Assembly (NCBI GenBank): GCA_015178975.1
Contig: WHVD01000146.1
Span: 124,001-188,000 of the forward strand
DNA: 64,000 nucleotides
Origin: Hysterangium stoloniferum
Taxonomy: Eukaryota > Basidiomycota > Agaricomycetes > Hysterangiales > Hysterangiaceae
Direction of reading: 5' to 3'
In this document: positions 22,836 to 33,691 of the stretch, in pieces
Layout of the letters: each line of letters starts with the position of its first letter
Position numbering within the stretch: the stretch's first letter is position 1
Position numbers and translations under genes: made by a program
The notes under the pieces: model-generated
What the model was told of the DNA's origin: nothing
Seen by the model: only the letters and a program-made list of their open reading frames with translations
Databases searched by the model: none

Positions 22836-22957
22836 ATAACCCAAAGATTAAGTCATAACCCAAATAATCTTGTTTAACCCAAATAATCTAGATTAACCCA
22901 AATAATTTAGGTTAACACAAATAATCTAGGTTAACCCAAATAATCTTGTGTAACCTT
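22836..22957. repeat. 19-20 bp minisatellite, about six units
   Basis: Units of the form TAACCCAAATAATCTAGGT repeat head to tail about six times with a few substitutions. Adjacent units create GGTTAACC palindromes. The first unit (CCAAAGATTAAG) is most diverged. Confidence 0.85.
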
Positions 22958-23899
22958 TTTCAAGGCCCATGTCTTCTCTCACACACTTCATATCCTTTCA
23001 GAAGGCTCTCATTGGGGGGCAGTGGCTTTTACAATTGGTACTTTGATGCATCTCTTCAAGGTCTAATGTGCATTGAGTGAGAAATTCTGCAAGATCATCT
23101 ATATGAATATAATTAAATTACACAAGTTTGAAATAAATAATGTAAGAGCATACCATCAAATAGATAGGGCTCTAGTATTTCACAAGCTCTTTAAACCTTG
23201 CAAACAATTCACACAAAGAACTGCATACTTTTGTCTGCTTTATCTACACAACCTCCACAGAGAGGTTCTGTCAAAAATGAATAAATTACACCACATCCCT
23301 TGCATTGTGGTTTTGCCTATTTTTTCATTCATTATCTATGTAAATTTCATAAATGACTGAACTCACAAGAATAACTTTCTTTTTGGACTCTGAGGGATTT
23401 CAGTCCAGTTTATCACATTGCCCACACAAAAATTCCTCTTCAAGATGTGCAAACTTTTTAGAACAGCCTGAACAATGAGGCATAGTAGCAGATCAAAAAA
23501 AGCTGTTGTGGTTTTTGAATAAAGAGCCCTATGTGTAATATTTTATATAGTTCATATATTTTAAACTTTAGTTTAATACAGTGGAAAGTACTCATAATCC
23601 CTGGTTTTATTCAAAAATGCTGAATTGCAATTACTGCAGTAACATCATGAGGCACTGGCATCATCAAGTACAGTACATAGGGGAGCTGACTAGTGTATAG
23701 TCCTCTACATGATTTTTTTTTCATAATCATTCACTATAATAAATACAATCCACATTTTTATGATGTTTATTATGCTGCAGAATAAACTGCTAAACATCGA
23801 CCAAGGATGGCTGACTCATCAAACTTACCCAAAATGGGCAAGTGTTACCCTTGCCCTGCTTGGCAAAATGGAAGTGCTGATCAATCTGTCAAACTCAAA
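22958..23899. other. No gene seen
   Basis: AT-rich, almost CpG-free DNA with only short frames. A 95-codon plus-strand frame at 23073-23360 has no recognised motif. Confidence 0.4.
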
Positions 23900-24190
23900 A
23901 ATCAAAATTAATGGCAAGCTATGGCAAGCCAGAGTGATCAGCCTCAATTTTGAACTGCCGACACAGTAGGACCTTGTATACCCCCAGCTATACATATAGT
24001 CACAGGATAAACAGGCTATGAGCATGAATAACAAGCAGTGCATCACAAAGCAGAAAGGTACAAGGTGTAGCACAGAAACATTGTATATACTCATGAAAAT
24101 TGATTATGTCAACAGGATTCTCATAGAATTTAACTGAATACTAAGAAGGTAGACTAGATACGAGGGTGGATGGGAGACAAGAATGAGGTG
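23900..24190 (-). repeat. Dispersed repeat R3, inverted copy
   Basis: Reverse complement matches 37000-37265 over about 250 bp, for example GGCTGATCACTC/TTGCCAT, TACACCTTGTAC and CTGTTTATCCTGT..CTATAT. Mismatches are largely CG in the other copy against TG or CA here. The element type is unknown. Confidence 0.7.
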
Positions 24191-24469
24191 GTGATGGGAT
24201 GGGGAAGATATAAGCACTTTGGAGGTTGGGTGGGCATATACTAGTTACATAGTTAATAAATTTTTGGTGTGTTGAATTGTTTTTGAATGCCTTATCTTAT
24301 GCCTTCATTGTCAAATCCCCAATCAAGCCATTTACACTCAAACTGAAAGCAGTCTCCTCACAGAATCACGAGACCAAGTGTGAGCTTCATATTTTGCAGT
24401 GGTCCTGCTCCTGCCTTGCCCCATAACAATCGAGAACTCATACAGGGGCATCGAATGATGATTCATGGC

Positions 24470-25196
24470 CATTGCACACTGTGGAAATGTTCCAGCACAA
24501 ATAGCACAGTCATGAATAGTCTATAACTTAACGAATTGAAGAAGGTTGATGAACAATAAACATTGATGGTTTCAAGATTGGGGTAATGATCTGACCAAGG
24601 ACAAGTGGGCGTAATTGAAGAAGTGGTGGGAATGACATGGAAGTCATGTGAGGCATCTTTGCATGGGCCAGTGGGAAAGATGGCTATGAGGCCACTGGGG
24701 AATGAATCTGCAACTTGGAAAGGATGGCAGCAATAGAACTGGTTGCCCAATAGACATATGTGTGTATGAAAGGTAACAGTGGTCTTAAGCACATTGCAGA
24801 CTTGTCCAAGCCCTCACCAAGATAGATGTCAATGGGAAGTACATCAGAGCACCTGAGCCACTCTGATATGACAATGAAAGGGTTTACTTTGGGTATGTCG
24901 GCTCATGTGTGATGTTGGCATAATTGGGGTGTTGTCAATGCGACATGACCCCATTTTCTGTGAATTTGACTGGGTAGGATCAGTGCTGCAGCAGCAGTGA
25001 TGATTCAATACAGGTGGGGGACTACTTCACCACTGTTGCATAGCTCAAAGATCTGCCTGATGGTATCTGGTGTGAGCTTGCAAATAGGAATGAGGAGAGC
25101 TTGCTTGACGGTTGAAGAGTGGAGAATGGCCCTATCGTTCTGAATGGAGTTGGAAGAGTTGAGCTTCAAAGGCAGCAGTGTGTATGTCAAGATCAC
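24470..25196 (-). pseudogene. F-box-type protein relic, CpG-decayed
   Basis: Read on the minus strand from about 25196: LTPDTIRQIFELCNSGE, then IHRKWGHVALTTPQL and EWLRCSDVLPIDIYLGEG. This layout (ExxxxIFxLC, RxWRxVALxTPxLW, WLxRSxxxPLxL) is that of the F-box proteins expanded in Agaricomycetes. In-frame TGA stops occur at 25007-25005 and after QHHT (near 24910), and a frame change near 24700 is needed to reach the open frame 24792-24463. No complete gene remains; the F-box assignment rests on pattern alone. Confidence 0.45.
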
Positions 25197-25658
25197 AAAG
25201 AGGCATTTGTGTCTCAGACTGTGATCAGGAAGATTTCTGAATGCACATAAGGCCTAATTTGTGATATAAACTGAGTGGTTGGTGATAGTAAAGAGGTTAG
25301 TTTAGAGAGGAAGCAGATTTACAGATTGCATTAGGAGACTCTTGTTATCATAGAGAGTAGTCACTGGAAGTAATGAGAACAGGTGAGCAGGAGCAAGACA
25401 GTCAGGATATGTGCAGTGAATACATAATAGGAGAACACTGTTACAAATGCAGAGTTGTAGTTCATGTTGACAGCTAAGTCACATGTTTTGACACTGCTCA
25501 CTGCCAGTCACTACAATCTCAATGCCCTTCACTTGATATCTTGATGCCTCAAAAAAACCAATATAAGCCACATTGTGAGAGTTATTGTATTATCAATGTT
25601 TTCATCTTATCTGATTATATGCATTTCAGCACCAGATGAGAGTATACAGGAACCTCTC

Positions 25659-27420
25659 TGACAGTATTACGAGCTTGGTTTGTCAGATGTAAAAATTGCT
25701 GAACTGTTCAAGGAACACTATGACACTAACAATTATGGATTGAGGTATGTTGGGCCTTATATGTCATTGAAATCTCATCACTGGCTTCATTCTTACAGTG
25801 TTATCACTATTTGAAGGCTATGAAAACAGTGGGGCATGCTCTCAACCCATCAACAAAATCATACTCCAGAAACCATTTACAATACAATATATAAAATCCG
25901 AAAGTGCTTTCCTCTGTGTGGGATTGAGGGTATTTGTAAGTCACTTTGAATAGAACATGACATATGTGCATCTCAGTAAGTCAATTTTATAGCTGTGTAA
26001 TAGACTTTTTCTCAAACAGGTCCAGTCAAACAATTGGCCAGCTGCTCAGGATGGTAGAATCTGATGAAATCAAACAATGTCGTCATTGTGGATTTCACAG
26101 ACACCATCTTTGGGCAGCAGGCATCAATGATGTATGGCCTCAAGATCAGCATGACAAATGGGGGCGATTTGGTCTGTGGTTGCATGCTGGGATAGAAGCA
26201 TTTTCCAGTGAAATCAATTGGCTTAAAGTCTGGTGGACAAACAAGAATCCAAGGCTTATTGTGAAATACTACTTGGACACTTGTTGGTGAATTGGAGGTA
26301 TGTACTCTGTAGTTGGCACTGGGAATATTTCATATATGACTCAATAGGGGTTCCAATCATAACTCAAAGTGACTGAGGAACAGAAAATTACAGTGTTGCA
26401 AATGCACATACATCAATTTGGCACCATCTCGATCCAAACCTCTTGGGTACTCTTCAGCATCACTTTGCAACAGGACACAATAACATTCTTTCTGAAATCA
26501 AATGGTCAATCTTTTGAAGGGACTTCTCTCCAGGTTTTGAAGATATCTTAGAACATGGTGTAAATAGTGGTTGGTATGATGTGAATGATGTTCTAGAAAA
26601 GTAAGCATGCCAAGTATGTTGAAATTGTCAGGCCCCTCTAACCTCCACACAATAGTCTTCTTTTTCGATGGGTTGCAATCCCCTGGCTGCAGACTGAAGT
26701 TGACCATTGGGTTAGTCTCAAGAACAAGTCAGCTCCTCGTGCTTCTCGACATAAGCTCTTACTGCATGGCATCCCTGTATTGATATGTGCCAATCCATCA
26801 CACTTCAGTGCCATTGACTTCAAAATACCTGTCCCTCCTGAGTTGTTTGACAAGATGGAAGCACAGTATGCTCCTCCTGACCATCCTGTCTTTGAATTAG
26901 TTCCACAAGTGTTCCATGAACATTTCAGCAACCTCTATTCTGCAATCAGTCAACTGGAGGTTTCCATAGAGACATTTTGGGACATTTTTCATAATCTTTT
27001 AGAACATTTGTGTAAAGGGTGTAATGAATGGCTTACAGAGATTATTACCCACCACAACACAACATATGGACAAGAACTGGATAACATGCCTCTTTTGCCA
27101 AACATGGAGGCTTTCCAACTGGGTCAACCACTTGACCTTGGTATGAATACTAATTACATTAGCAGCTTGGATCATTCTGCATTCATAAATAGTATGGGAC
27201 CATCTCCCAAGTAGGCAGACTTTACTGACGATGAGTCAGAGGATAAGGTAGATGATGGATAATGCATTTTAAATGATATAATTGTCATAATGGCTTCATT
27301 CAGAATAAAACATTGTTTCTAAGAATTACTATCCATAAATGTCTCTTTCCTTCTAGGTGTGAATAGCAGAAGCCATTGAGTCTGAAAATACTGCCAGTCC
27401 AAACAGTTCACAAAATTTGT
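25659..27420 (+). pseudogene. Integrase-core (DDE) family gene of basidiomycetes, CpG-decayed
   Basis: Belongs to a large Agaricomycete family annotated as integrase core domain or hypothetical protein, probably transposon-derived. Exons separated by GT..AG introns: 25665-25744 (YYELGLSDVKIAELFKEHYD), 25799-25975, 26020 to about 26300 (INDVWPQDQHDKWGRFGLWL, then WLKVWWTNKNPRLIVKYYL), from about 26347 (VPIITQSD, ENYSVANAHTS) to about 26600, then 26654-27212 (PPDHPVFELVP) and possibly a last exon near 27360. Asp in DQHDKW and in QSD plus a Glu in the ENY segment may be the catalytic residues. At least seven in-frame TGA codons, each where Arg would fit, and no TAA or TAG in the part I followed. 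Introns in a transposase-like gene are notable. Dead copy. Confidence 0.75.
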
Positions 27421-27564
27421 TGCAGGTATGATCAGAAGTGAAAGAGATGTAAGCTGAACTGAGGTTCCCATCTGAAAATATGGAACCCAAATCACTGTAC
27501 AATCTAAATTCAGTTCAATCTGAAGGAGATTTCATAAACTTACGGTGATGTTATAAGTTGAGGA

Positions 27565-28165
27565 TCAGTCAATAAGTGATGTCCACCTCAAAGAAAATAT
27601 AATAGAATAATATATCACATCAGTATGACATACTGACATACCTTGAAAATCACTTACAAAAGCAAGTCCATCTGTCTTCAGGTATTGCAGATGCTGAGAG
27701 AAACTGAGGAATTCAGCTCTGCGAACATGATCTCCTTCAAGAAAACTGTATGGCTTGGCAAATCCATTTCCAATATACTTGACAAAGGCCCCATTGGCAG
27801 TGTCATCAATAACCTCTTTGAGTAAAAATGCATCGTGACTATCTTCAGCTATAGCAAGTACACTTCCAACAAAACACATTTGGGGAATTGCAAGTGGTGC
27901 TGGACCATTTGTTTTTTGATAACTGTTGATGTGGTCATATACAAGACCCATTAAGGCTGATGCCCAATGCAGGCAATTAATTTCACTGCTGAGCTTCATG
28001 ACTTGAGTGTGACTATCATAGGTAAGGCGGGCCCCTGTAGCTGTGCAGGTATATGTACCAACACTGTTTAACAATAACAGAATTAGAATTTCCAAGTGCT
28101 GGGCAGTCCAAACGCCCAAATGATGCTTGCTTGAATGCACCATATTTGGGTTCAGCAACCTGGTC
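27565..28165 (-). pseudogene. Alpha-type protein kinase, catalytic-core exon
   Basis: Minus-strand reading shows the alpha-kinase (MHCK/eEF2K-like) C-lobe: LLKEVIDDTANGAFVKYIGN (nucleotide-side Glu and the KYxxN element), EFLSFSQHLQYLKT, and AFVSDFQG with the catalytic Asp, followed by a GT donor (about 27645). Upstream part LSSEINCLHWASALM is also typical. The frame is still open over about 160 codons. Its upstream end is cut at 28167 by a Tc1-type element. Further kinase-like pieces lie at 29750-30480 and 35148-36403, so one gene was probably split by two insertions. Confidence 0.7.
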
Positions 28166-28405
28166 ATACAGTAGGCAACAAAACCATTTGGATGTTTCTT
28201 TGTTTTGAAAAGATCCTTTAGCATTAGCCCAAAATAAATTCTAAAAATTCTGAATAAATTATGATAGATGCTCTAATATCACAAAATGTTTATTACATAA
28301 CCATGATGTCATATGTCCATTTATGGCAATGTAATAATAGGATTAATGAAGCTTGTACATCCAAACGGTTTTGTAGCCTGTATTTTATAAACCCTATATA
28401 CTAAA

Positions 28406-28878
28406 CTAGTACTTGGTATACCCTCCCTTGGCCTTAATTACAGCTTCAACTCTTCTAGGCATACTTTTTATCAAGTTCTGACATACCTCTTTTGGTATCG
28501 TCTCCCATTCCACTTGACAGTGTTCCCAAAGCTCCTCCACTCCACTAGGTAGTGTGTTGTACTCAGTTAGCCTCCTTTTCAAGGGTTTAGATCTGGAGAC
28601 TGTGCTGGTCATTGCATAACAGTATAGCCATGGTCATCAAACCACTTTTGAGCAGTTTTCTGGTATGCTTTGGCCCATTATCCTGCTGGAAAATGGTATC
28701 AGATGGAGTTTCTTTGTAAAACTCAAGGGATTGCTGAAGTTCATCCTCCAAGATGGAGCAGTAAAGCTGTGAATCCATCTTCCCTTCAATACTAGTGACA
28801 TATCCAATGCCTTCCCAATGCATGCAACCCCACATCATCACACTAACACCATCAAACTTCAATGTTCCCTCCACCTCA
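28406..28878 (-). pseudogene. Tc1-like transposase C-terminal part, left arm
   Basis: Minus strand: SVMMWGCMHWEGIGYVTSIE, then FQQDNGPKHTRK with the second catalytic Asp of the DDE/D triad, and in other frames the C-terminal WETIPKEVCQNLIKSMPRR and KAKGGYTKY. A frame change lies in the region of the third acidic residue. The N-terminal DNA-binding part is absent. Confidence 0.8.
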
Positions 28879-28879
28879 C

Positions 28880-29507
28880 AGGAGGGAGAGGCTACAGTGG
28901 GCAGAGAGACATCAGGAGTACACTCTGGAGGTCTGGAAGAGTGTTGTAGTATCTGATGAGACCAAAATCAATTGTCTTGGGTCAGATGGAAGGAAGTGGT
29001 TGTAGAAAAAGGTGGGGGAGGGGTTGACTGATAGGCAGGTGGAGGGATCATTGAGGTTTGGTGGTGGTAGTGTGATGATGTGTGGTTGCATGCATTGGGA
29101 AGGCATTGGATATGCCATTAGGATTTAAGGGAAGATGGATCCACAGCTTTACTGCTCCATCTTGGAGGATGAACTTCAGCAATCCCTTGAGTTTTACAAA
29201 GAAACTCCATCTGATACCATCTTCCAGTAGGATAATGGGCCAAAGCATACCAGAAAACTGCTCAAAAGTGATTTGATGACCATGGCTATACTGTTATGCA
29301 ATGACCAGCACAGTCTCCAGATCTAAACCCTTGAAAAGGAGGCTAACTGACTACAACCCACTACCTAGTGGAGTGGAGGAGCTTTGGAAGCACTGTCAAG
29401 TGGAATGGGAGAAGATACCAAAAGAGGTGTGTCAGAACTTGGTAAAAAGTATGCCTAGAAGAGTTGAAGCTGTAATTAAGGCCAAGGGAGGGTATACCAA
29501 GTACTAG
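28880..29507 (+). pseudogene. Tc1-like transposase, right arm plus spacer
   Basis: Plus strand: VVSDETKINCLGSDGRKW (first catalytic Asp in SDET), SVMMWGCMHWEGIGYAI, then a TAA, a TAG in the segment before DNGPKH, and the C-terminus ending KAKGGYTKY at 29507. Stops and a frameshift make it inactive. It extends about 50 codons further upstream than the left-arm copy. Confidence 0.8.
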
Positions 29508-29745
29508 TTTAGTATATAGGGTTTATAAATATAGGCAACAAAACTGTTTGGATGTACAAGCTTCATTAATCCTATTATTACATTGCCATAAATGGACATA
29601 TGATATTATGGTTATGTAATCAACATTTTGTGATATTAGAGCATATATCATAATTTATTCAGAATTTTTAGAATTTATTTTGGGCTAATGCTAAAGGGTC
29701 TTTTCAAAACAAAGAAACATCCAAACAGTTTTGTTGCCTACTGTA

Positions 29746-30480
29746 CATCAATGTCAATATTGTGGGGCCAGAGCAATCCTTGACTGCATCAAATGGGTGT
29801 GCATGACTGATAAGACTTAAAAAGTCAGCACCCCCTGTTGGATAGAAGGTATACTTGAATGCCTTGGTATTGACTACAATCAGGATGATGGTCATAATTA
29901 TGGCAGGTAAATTGAGTATTGAGACATAGACACACAAATAGATTTAATGGTCTTTTTTGAGAGAGCCATCTGAGCTTGAAGTGCACAATGCACATCATCA
30001 GTAGTTAGTGAACTTGATTTTCCATGAGAAAGTTGTGCAGATGGCTGTACTGGGGGGGTGGCACTTGTACATAGCTGCAAAGCCAATCTGAGATTGGATA
30101 ATAGTGCAGGGCCGGATGTGTGGTGGAGATTGAGTGTCAGATCCCTGTTATTTTATTTCGATTAGAGTTGTTTTGAGCCATGTTGGGTGGAATGCATTGG
30201 CTGTCATACCGAAAGTTGCTGCTTTCTTGGGGGAGCTCCCATATCATTCTTAGCTGCATTAACATATTTTACCAGGCTCGTAGAACTTGGAAGGGTTGGA
30301 GTCATCAACTTGGAATCAAACAAGTTTTCGGAACTGTCATTTCCATACTCACTTTCAGTGATACATATAGGATATCTTCATCTTTCCTGACTGCTCCTGA
30401 ACTACAATTGACACCAGGTTTGTGAGAAATTTACCATCAGAATAATTGGTGATATAATGTCCAGCTTCGTCCATGTGTCG
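29746..30480 (-). pseudogene. Probable middle part of the split alpha-kinase gene
   Basis: Lies between the Tc1 structure and the tyrosine-recombinase retrotransposon on the same strand as the kinase core. Minus frames include HYITNYSDGKFLTNLVSIVV (about 30480-30420) and FYPTGGADFLSLISHAHPFD (about 29840). They fit in position between the zinc-binding N-terminus and the kinase core, but the sequence itself is too decayed to be sure. Confidence 0.35.
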
Positions 30481-30604
30481 TGATGAGAGCAGAGAGCTGT
30501 ATGGTTGGGTAGGGGGAGAGCTTAGCTCTCCGCGTATGCGTGGGAAGACTCGCCGCTCACCCACAAAGAACAACTGCCTGCCAAACGCGGCGAGGCTACG
30601 CCGC

Positions 30605-31793
30605 CTACCCAACCAAGGCAGTTGCATTCCTTGTTGAAAGGTTCTCCAAATGCCGTGATGCTATCTGTTCAAAGGCCCTGATGTATGTTTCATATGCTAA
30701 TGACTTCCATCTGCCTGCTAATCTCACGATCTCAGGATCAACTCCTTGCGCTAGAAAGAAAGATGCGCCGCCAATACGAAATGAATGTCCGAAGGTTGTT
30801 CCCCATCCCCATGCGTTAAGAATGAGATTTATTCGTTCGAGTGCAGCTTTTTTGACTATCGGTCTTACTGCACCTCTGTCGTCTAGCCAACAAAACAGTG
30901 GTTCTTCCGGTTCAGCCGGTATGACTTTCGATAAATTGATTAGTGCATCTATTGGGCATGTCCCTTGCTGATCTGTTAGGTATACTGCTTGGGTTACACC
31001 AGATTTGGCCGTTTTAGCCGCAGGTAAGTCCAAACGTGCATACCTCCTGCCGTCATTGTCATGGCTAATTAGGACGTCCTTCTGCTTCAAATGCTTTTTG
31101 CCATCAAACTGTGTTCTGGATGATACTGTGACCTCCCCGAAACGCATTAAACCCCAAAAGGCACACGTAGATATGGCCCATACACAGGCATCGAAGGAGT
31201 TGTTCAAATCCAATGACGCCTTCAACGCGAGTAGCATCTTTAATTTTATCGGTGGACGTGGGGGCCGTTTTTGTGTATTGCCTTGTAAGTTCTCTAGCCC
31301 CCTTAGTGACCATTCAATTCTCGTTCGTTCATCATCTGACAGGGGTGGGGGCCAACCTTGAGCTATGTGCCATGCTCTAACCGCCACTAGGTATTTCCGA
31401 GTAACTCCAACTGACAGTCTCAAATGCTGTCCCAGCAGTTAGCTCCTGACTGAGCAATGATGAGTCCGCTGCCGCCCAAAGTGCGAAAGAATGTAAAATT
31501 GAGAAGGATGCCGGCAATCTTTCCGATTCAGCTACAGAGAAGATATCGCAAAATACATGGAACTTGCGGAGACCTGATCCGTAGCTATTTGCATCCCGCA
31601 GTGATGCTTCAGAGGCTATGGACGCTAGTAACTGCAGTACCGGGTGCTGTACAGTGGATGGAGGCGGTGTGTTGATTCCTTTCCACCTGAAGAGTCTCTC
31701 TTTAGCTCTGCATGGAGGCCTCAGTACTGATGAAACGAGGTGTAATTGTCCAGCTGGTAATGTCTGCAATGATGAGGCGAAGGGTGCTGACAC
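30605..31793 (-). pseudogene. Tyrosine recombinase of the DIRS-order element, frameshifted
   Basis: N-terminal part 31793-31430 (RDANSYGSGLRKFHVFCDIF) and catalytic part 31423-30605 are in different frames. The catalytic part shows LMRFGEVT (first Arg), the beta-strand Lys region RRYARLDLPAAKTAKSG, HSFRIGGASFFLAQG (His-x-x-Arg), LAGRWKS and the Tyr in YETYIR. It would integrate circular cDNA without target duplication. Apart from the junction frameshift near 31425 the catalytic residues are intact. Confidence 0.88.
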
Positions 31794-31903
31794 CCTTGCA
31801 GGTGCTACGGTGATTGGATCCGGTGTAACAAATGGTTGGGGATGTCTAATGTGGCCCCTGATTGTATTCCGGGGAAGCCTTTGAGGAAGTCGGTGATATG
31901 GCC

Positions 31904-33691
31904 TCAGGAAAGGGCATCTGTGATGTTCTCTCTGGATGGTACGAATTCGGCTCTTAGTTGTATTCGATTCGTGGCTAACAGTTTGTAAATTTCTTTTAGA
32001 ATCATGTTTGTCTCCTTGTTGCGTGACCGGCCTTTGTTCACCACTGCAACGACACCACTGTTGTCCGAACGCACCAAGAAAACTGAATCAGACTGGTTGC
32101 ATCGATGCATCGCCCCAGACTGTAACGCCATCCTCAGCCCCAACTCTACAGCGACTGCTTCTGCCCATCCGATGTCGCATTGGCAATGTGGGCCCACTTT
32201 GAAACCAGGGGCCCACTTCCACACTGCCCACTGGGTGCCGACTATGATGCCCAATCCGAATGATGTACTGGCATCCCCCCACCATCCTATGTCGATCGGA
32301 TCCACTGATGTGATGGGGAGCTCGTTTGGCAAGTGCCGCAATATGAAGTAAACCCATGACATATCTGCTTGCAATGCTGGGCTTGGGGGGAATGATGCTC
32401 TTCGCGAAGTGAAACCACGTGCAAATGCGGTTATAGAGCATAGAAAAGGTTTTATCCATGGGAAGATGGACGCCACGTGGACCAACTTCCCATGTAGCCT
32501 CTCCACCTCGTTTGCTGAGAATCGATGCTCCTCCTGGGCCCATTGCTTGACTAGCTCCAGTGTCGCCTCGAGTTTCTCCTTTGGCATTGCTATGGTTTTG
32601 GCATCCAAGTCCCATATGAAGCCTATGTATTTCTGTACTGATGAAAAAGGTCTTGTTTTGCTCTCGCTCCAGGGTACACCAAATTGTGCTGTCAATGCAA
32701 TGATGTCGTCTTCTGTCCAAACCTGCCCTGGCAAACGAATGGCCAGGAAATCGTCGACCCACTTTAGCAACCACCCGAAGCCTGCCTTTCGGTATAAGGC
32801 AATCAGCATATCTGCAATACTCCCGAATACACCTGCACTCGAGGCTAAGCCAAATGCGACCGCCCCCGATCGACGTATACTAGGCCATCCCAGAAGATGC
32901 AGCATGCGTTCTGCTGATCTGGTCGTATGGGTGTCATCCGGTAAGCTGCGGAAATGTCGAAGGTGGCGGCCATGGAACCTTCTGGCAGAGACAATATCAA
33001 TGCCGCCGCATCTGCAAAGGTACCCCATTCTGTTGGGAAGTCGTCGGGATTTATGCGACTGTTTATGGAGGAATGTATCGGGTCGTCTCGGGGAAATGAT
33101 AGGTCTTGTATCATGCGGTACGTGCTTGAATTCGGTTTTGGGATCAGCCCCAGGGGAGATGTCTGAAATGGTCCTATGGCTTGCTCCAGTTCCTCTGGCG
33201 TAAAGCCCCTGGAGTAGCGGCCAATCTTTTGTTCGCTTGCTATATACTTGGTTATAAATTCTGTGTCCACTAAGGAAGATCTGTGATTTTCAAAAAATGG
33301 CTGTACGTGATATGTGCTCTTTCAGTCCGATGTCAAATCCATTATTCAAACCTGCTATAATATTCTGCCAGTCTTGCAATATACCATATTTACTCAATAT
33401 ACATGCCGCGCCGACAGGGTCGAGCGGCGTTGTGACCCGTCTCGGGTCAGAGCTTCCTGCAGGCTCCTGCTCCGTGGGTATCCTCGAAGCAGATGCTACA
33501 CATGTGGGTGTTGGTGCAGTTGGTGCCCCACCTGCACTGAGATTCAAGTGCCCAGCCGAAACAAAACTGCTTGCCGTCAGGGGCTGTGAGGGCGTGTGTA
33601 TTTTTGGCTCCTCGTGCGATTGAGGCGGGATTCTTTCCTGCCGTAGTACGCTTTGATTGGCAGTCAGCGGGCAGGTGGCCTTGGACTCCAC
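31904..33691 (-). pseudogene. Reverse transcriptase and RNase H of the DIRS-order element
   Basis: Minus strand: SPLGLIPKPNSSTYRMIQDL, MAATFDISAAYRMTPI (first catalytic Asp), then KWVDDFLAIR (the DD pair), followed by RNase H pieces WWGDASTSFGLG, WAEAVAVELG and VRSDNSGVVAVV, ending ENITDALS. Two frameshifts: one at a T run near 33292-33297 and one at a G run near 32868, both homopolymers. After ALS a TGA (31906-31904) stands where Arg would be expected, since the reading continues open downstream. The start is not certain; it overlaps the end of gag. Confidence 0.85.

Larger units (their letters stand above)
28167..29745. mobile_element. Palindromic Tc1/mariner structure (fold-back)
   Basis: Bounded by TA dinucleotides, with terminal inverted repeats TACAGTAGGCAACAAAAC at 28167 and its inverse at 29745. 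The two halves (28167-28878 and about 29040-29745) are inverted copies of the same 3' part of a Tc1 transposase gene, separated by about 160 bp. Each arm tip also carries a second, inverted copy of the end motif (CATCCAAACGGTTTTGTAGC near 28357, and its counterpart near 29533). The spacer belongs to the plus-strand copy, which is therefore longer. Probably made by insertion and rearrangement of two copies. Confidence 0.8.

Noticed and set aside
22836..22957. CRISPR-like array
   Set aside because: Units are directly abutting with no unique spacers, and the genome is eukaryotic; it is a minisatellite.
31904..33203. Plus-strand frames opposite the RT and recombinase genes (for example 32409-33203)
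   Set aside because: They are antisense shadows of the RT/RNase H region; only the minus strand shows catalytic motifs.
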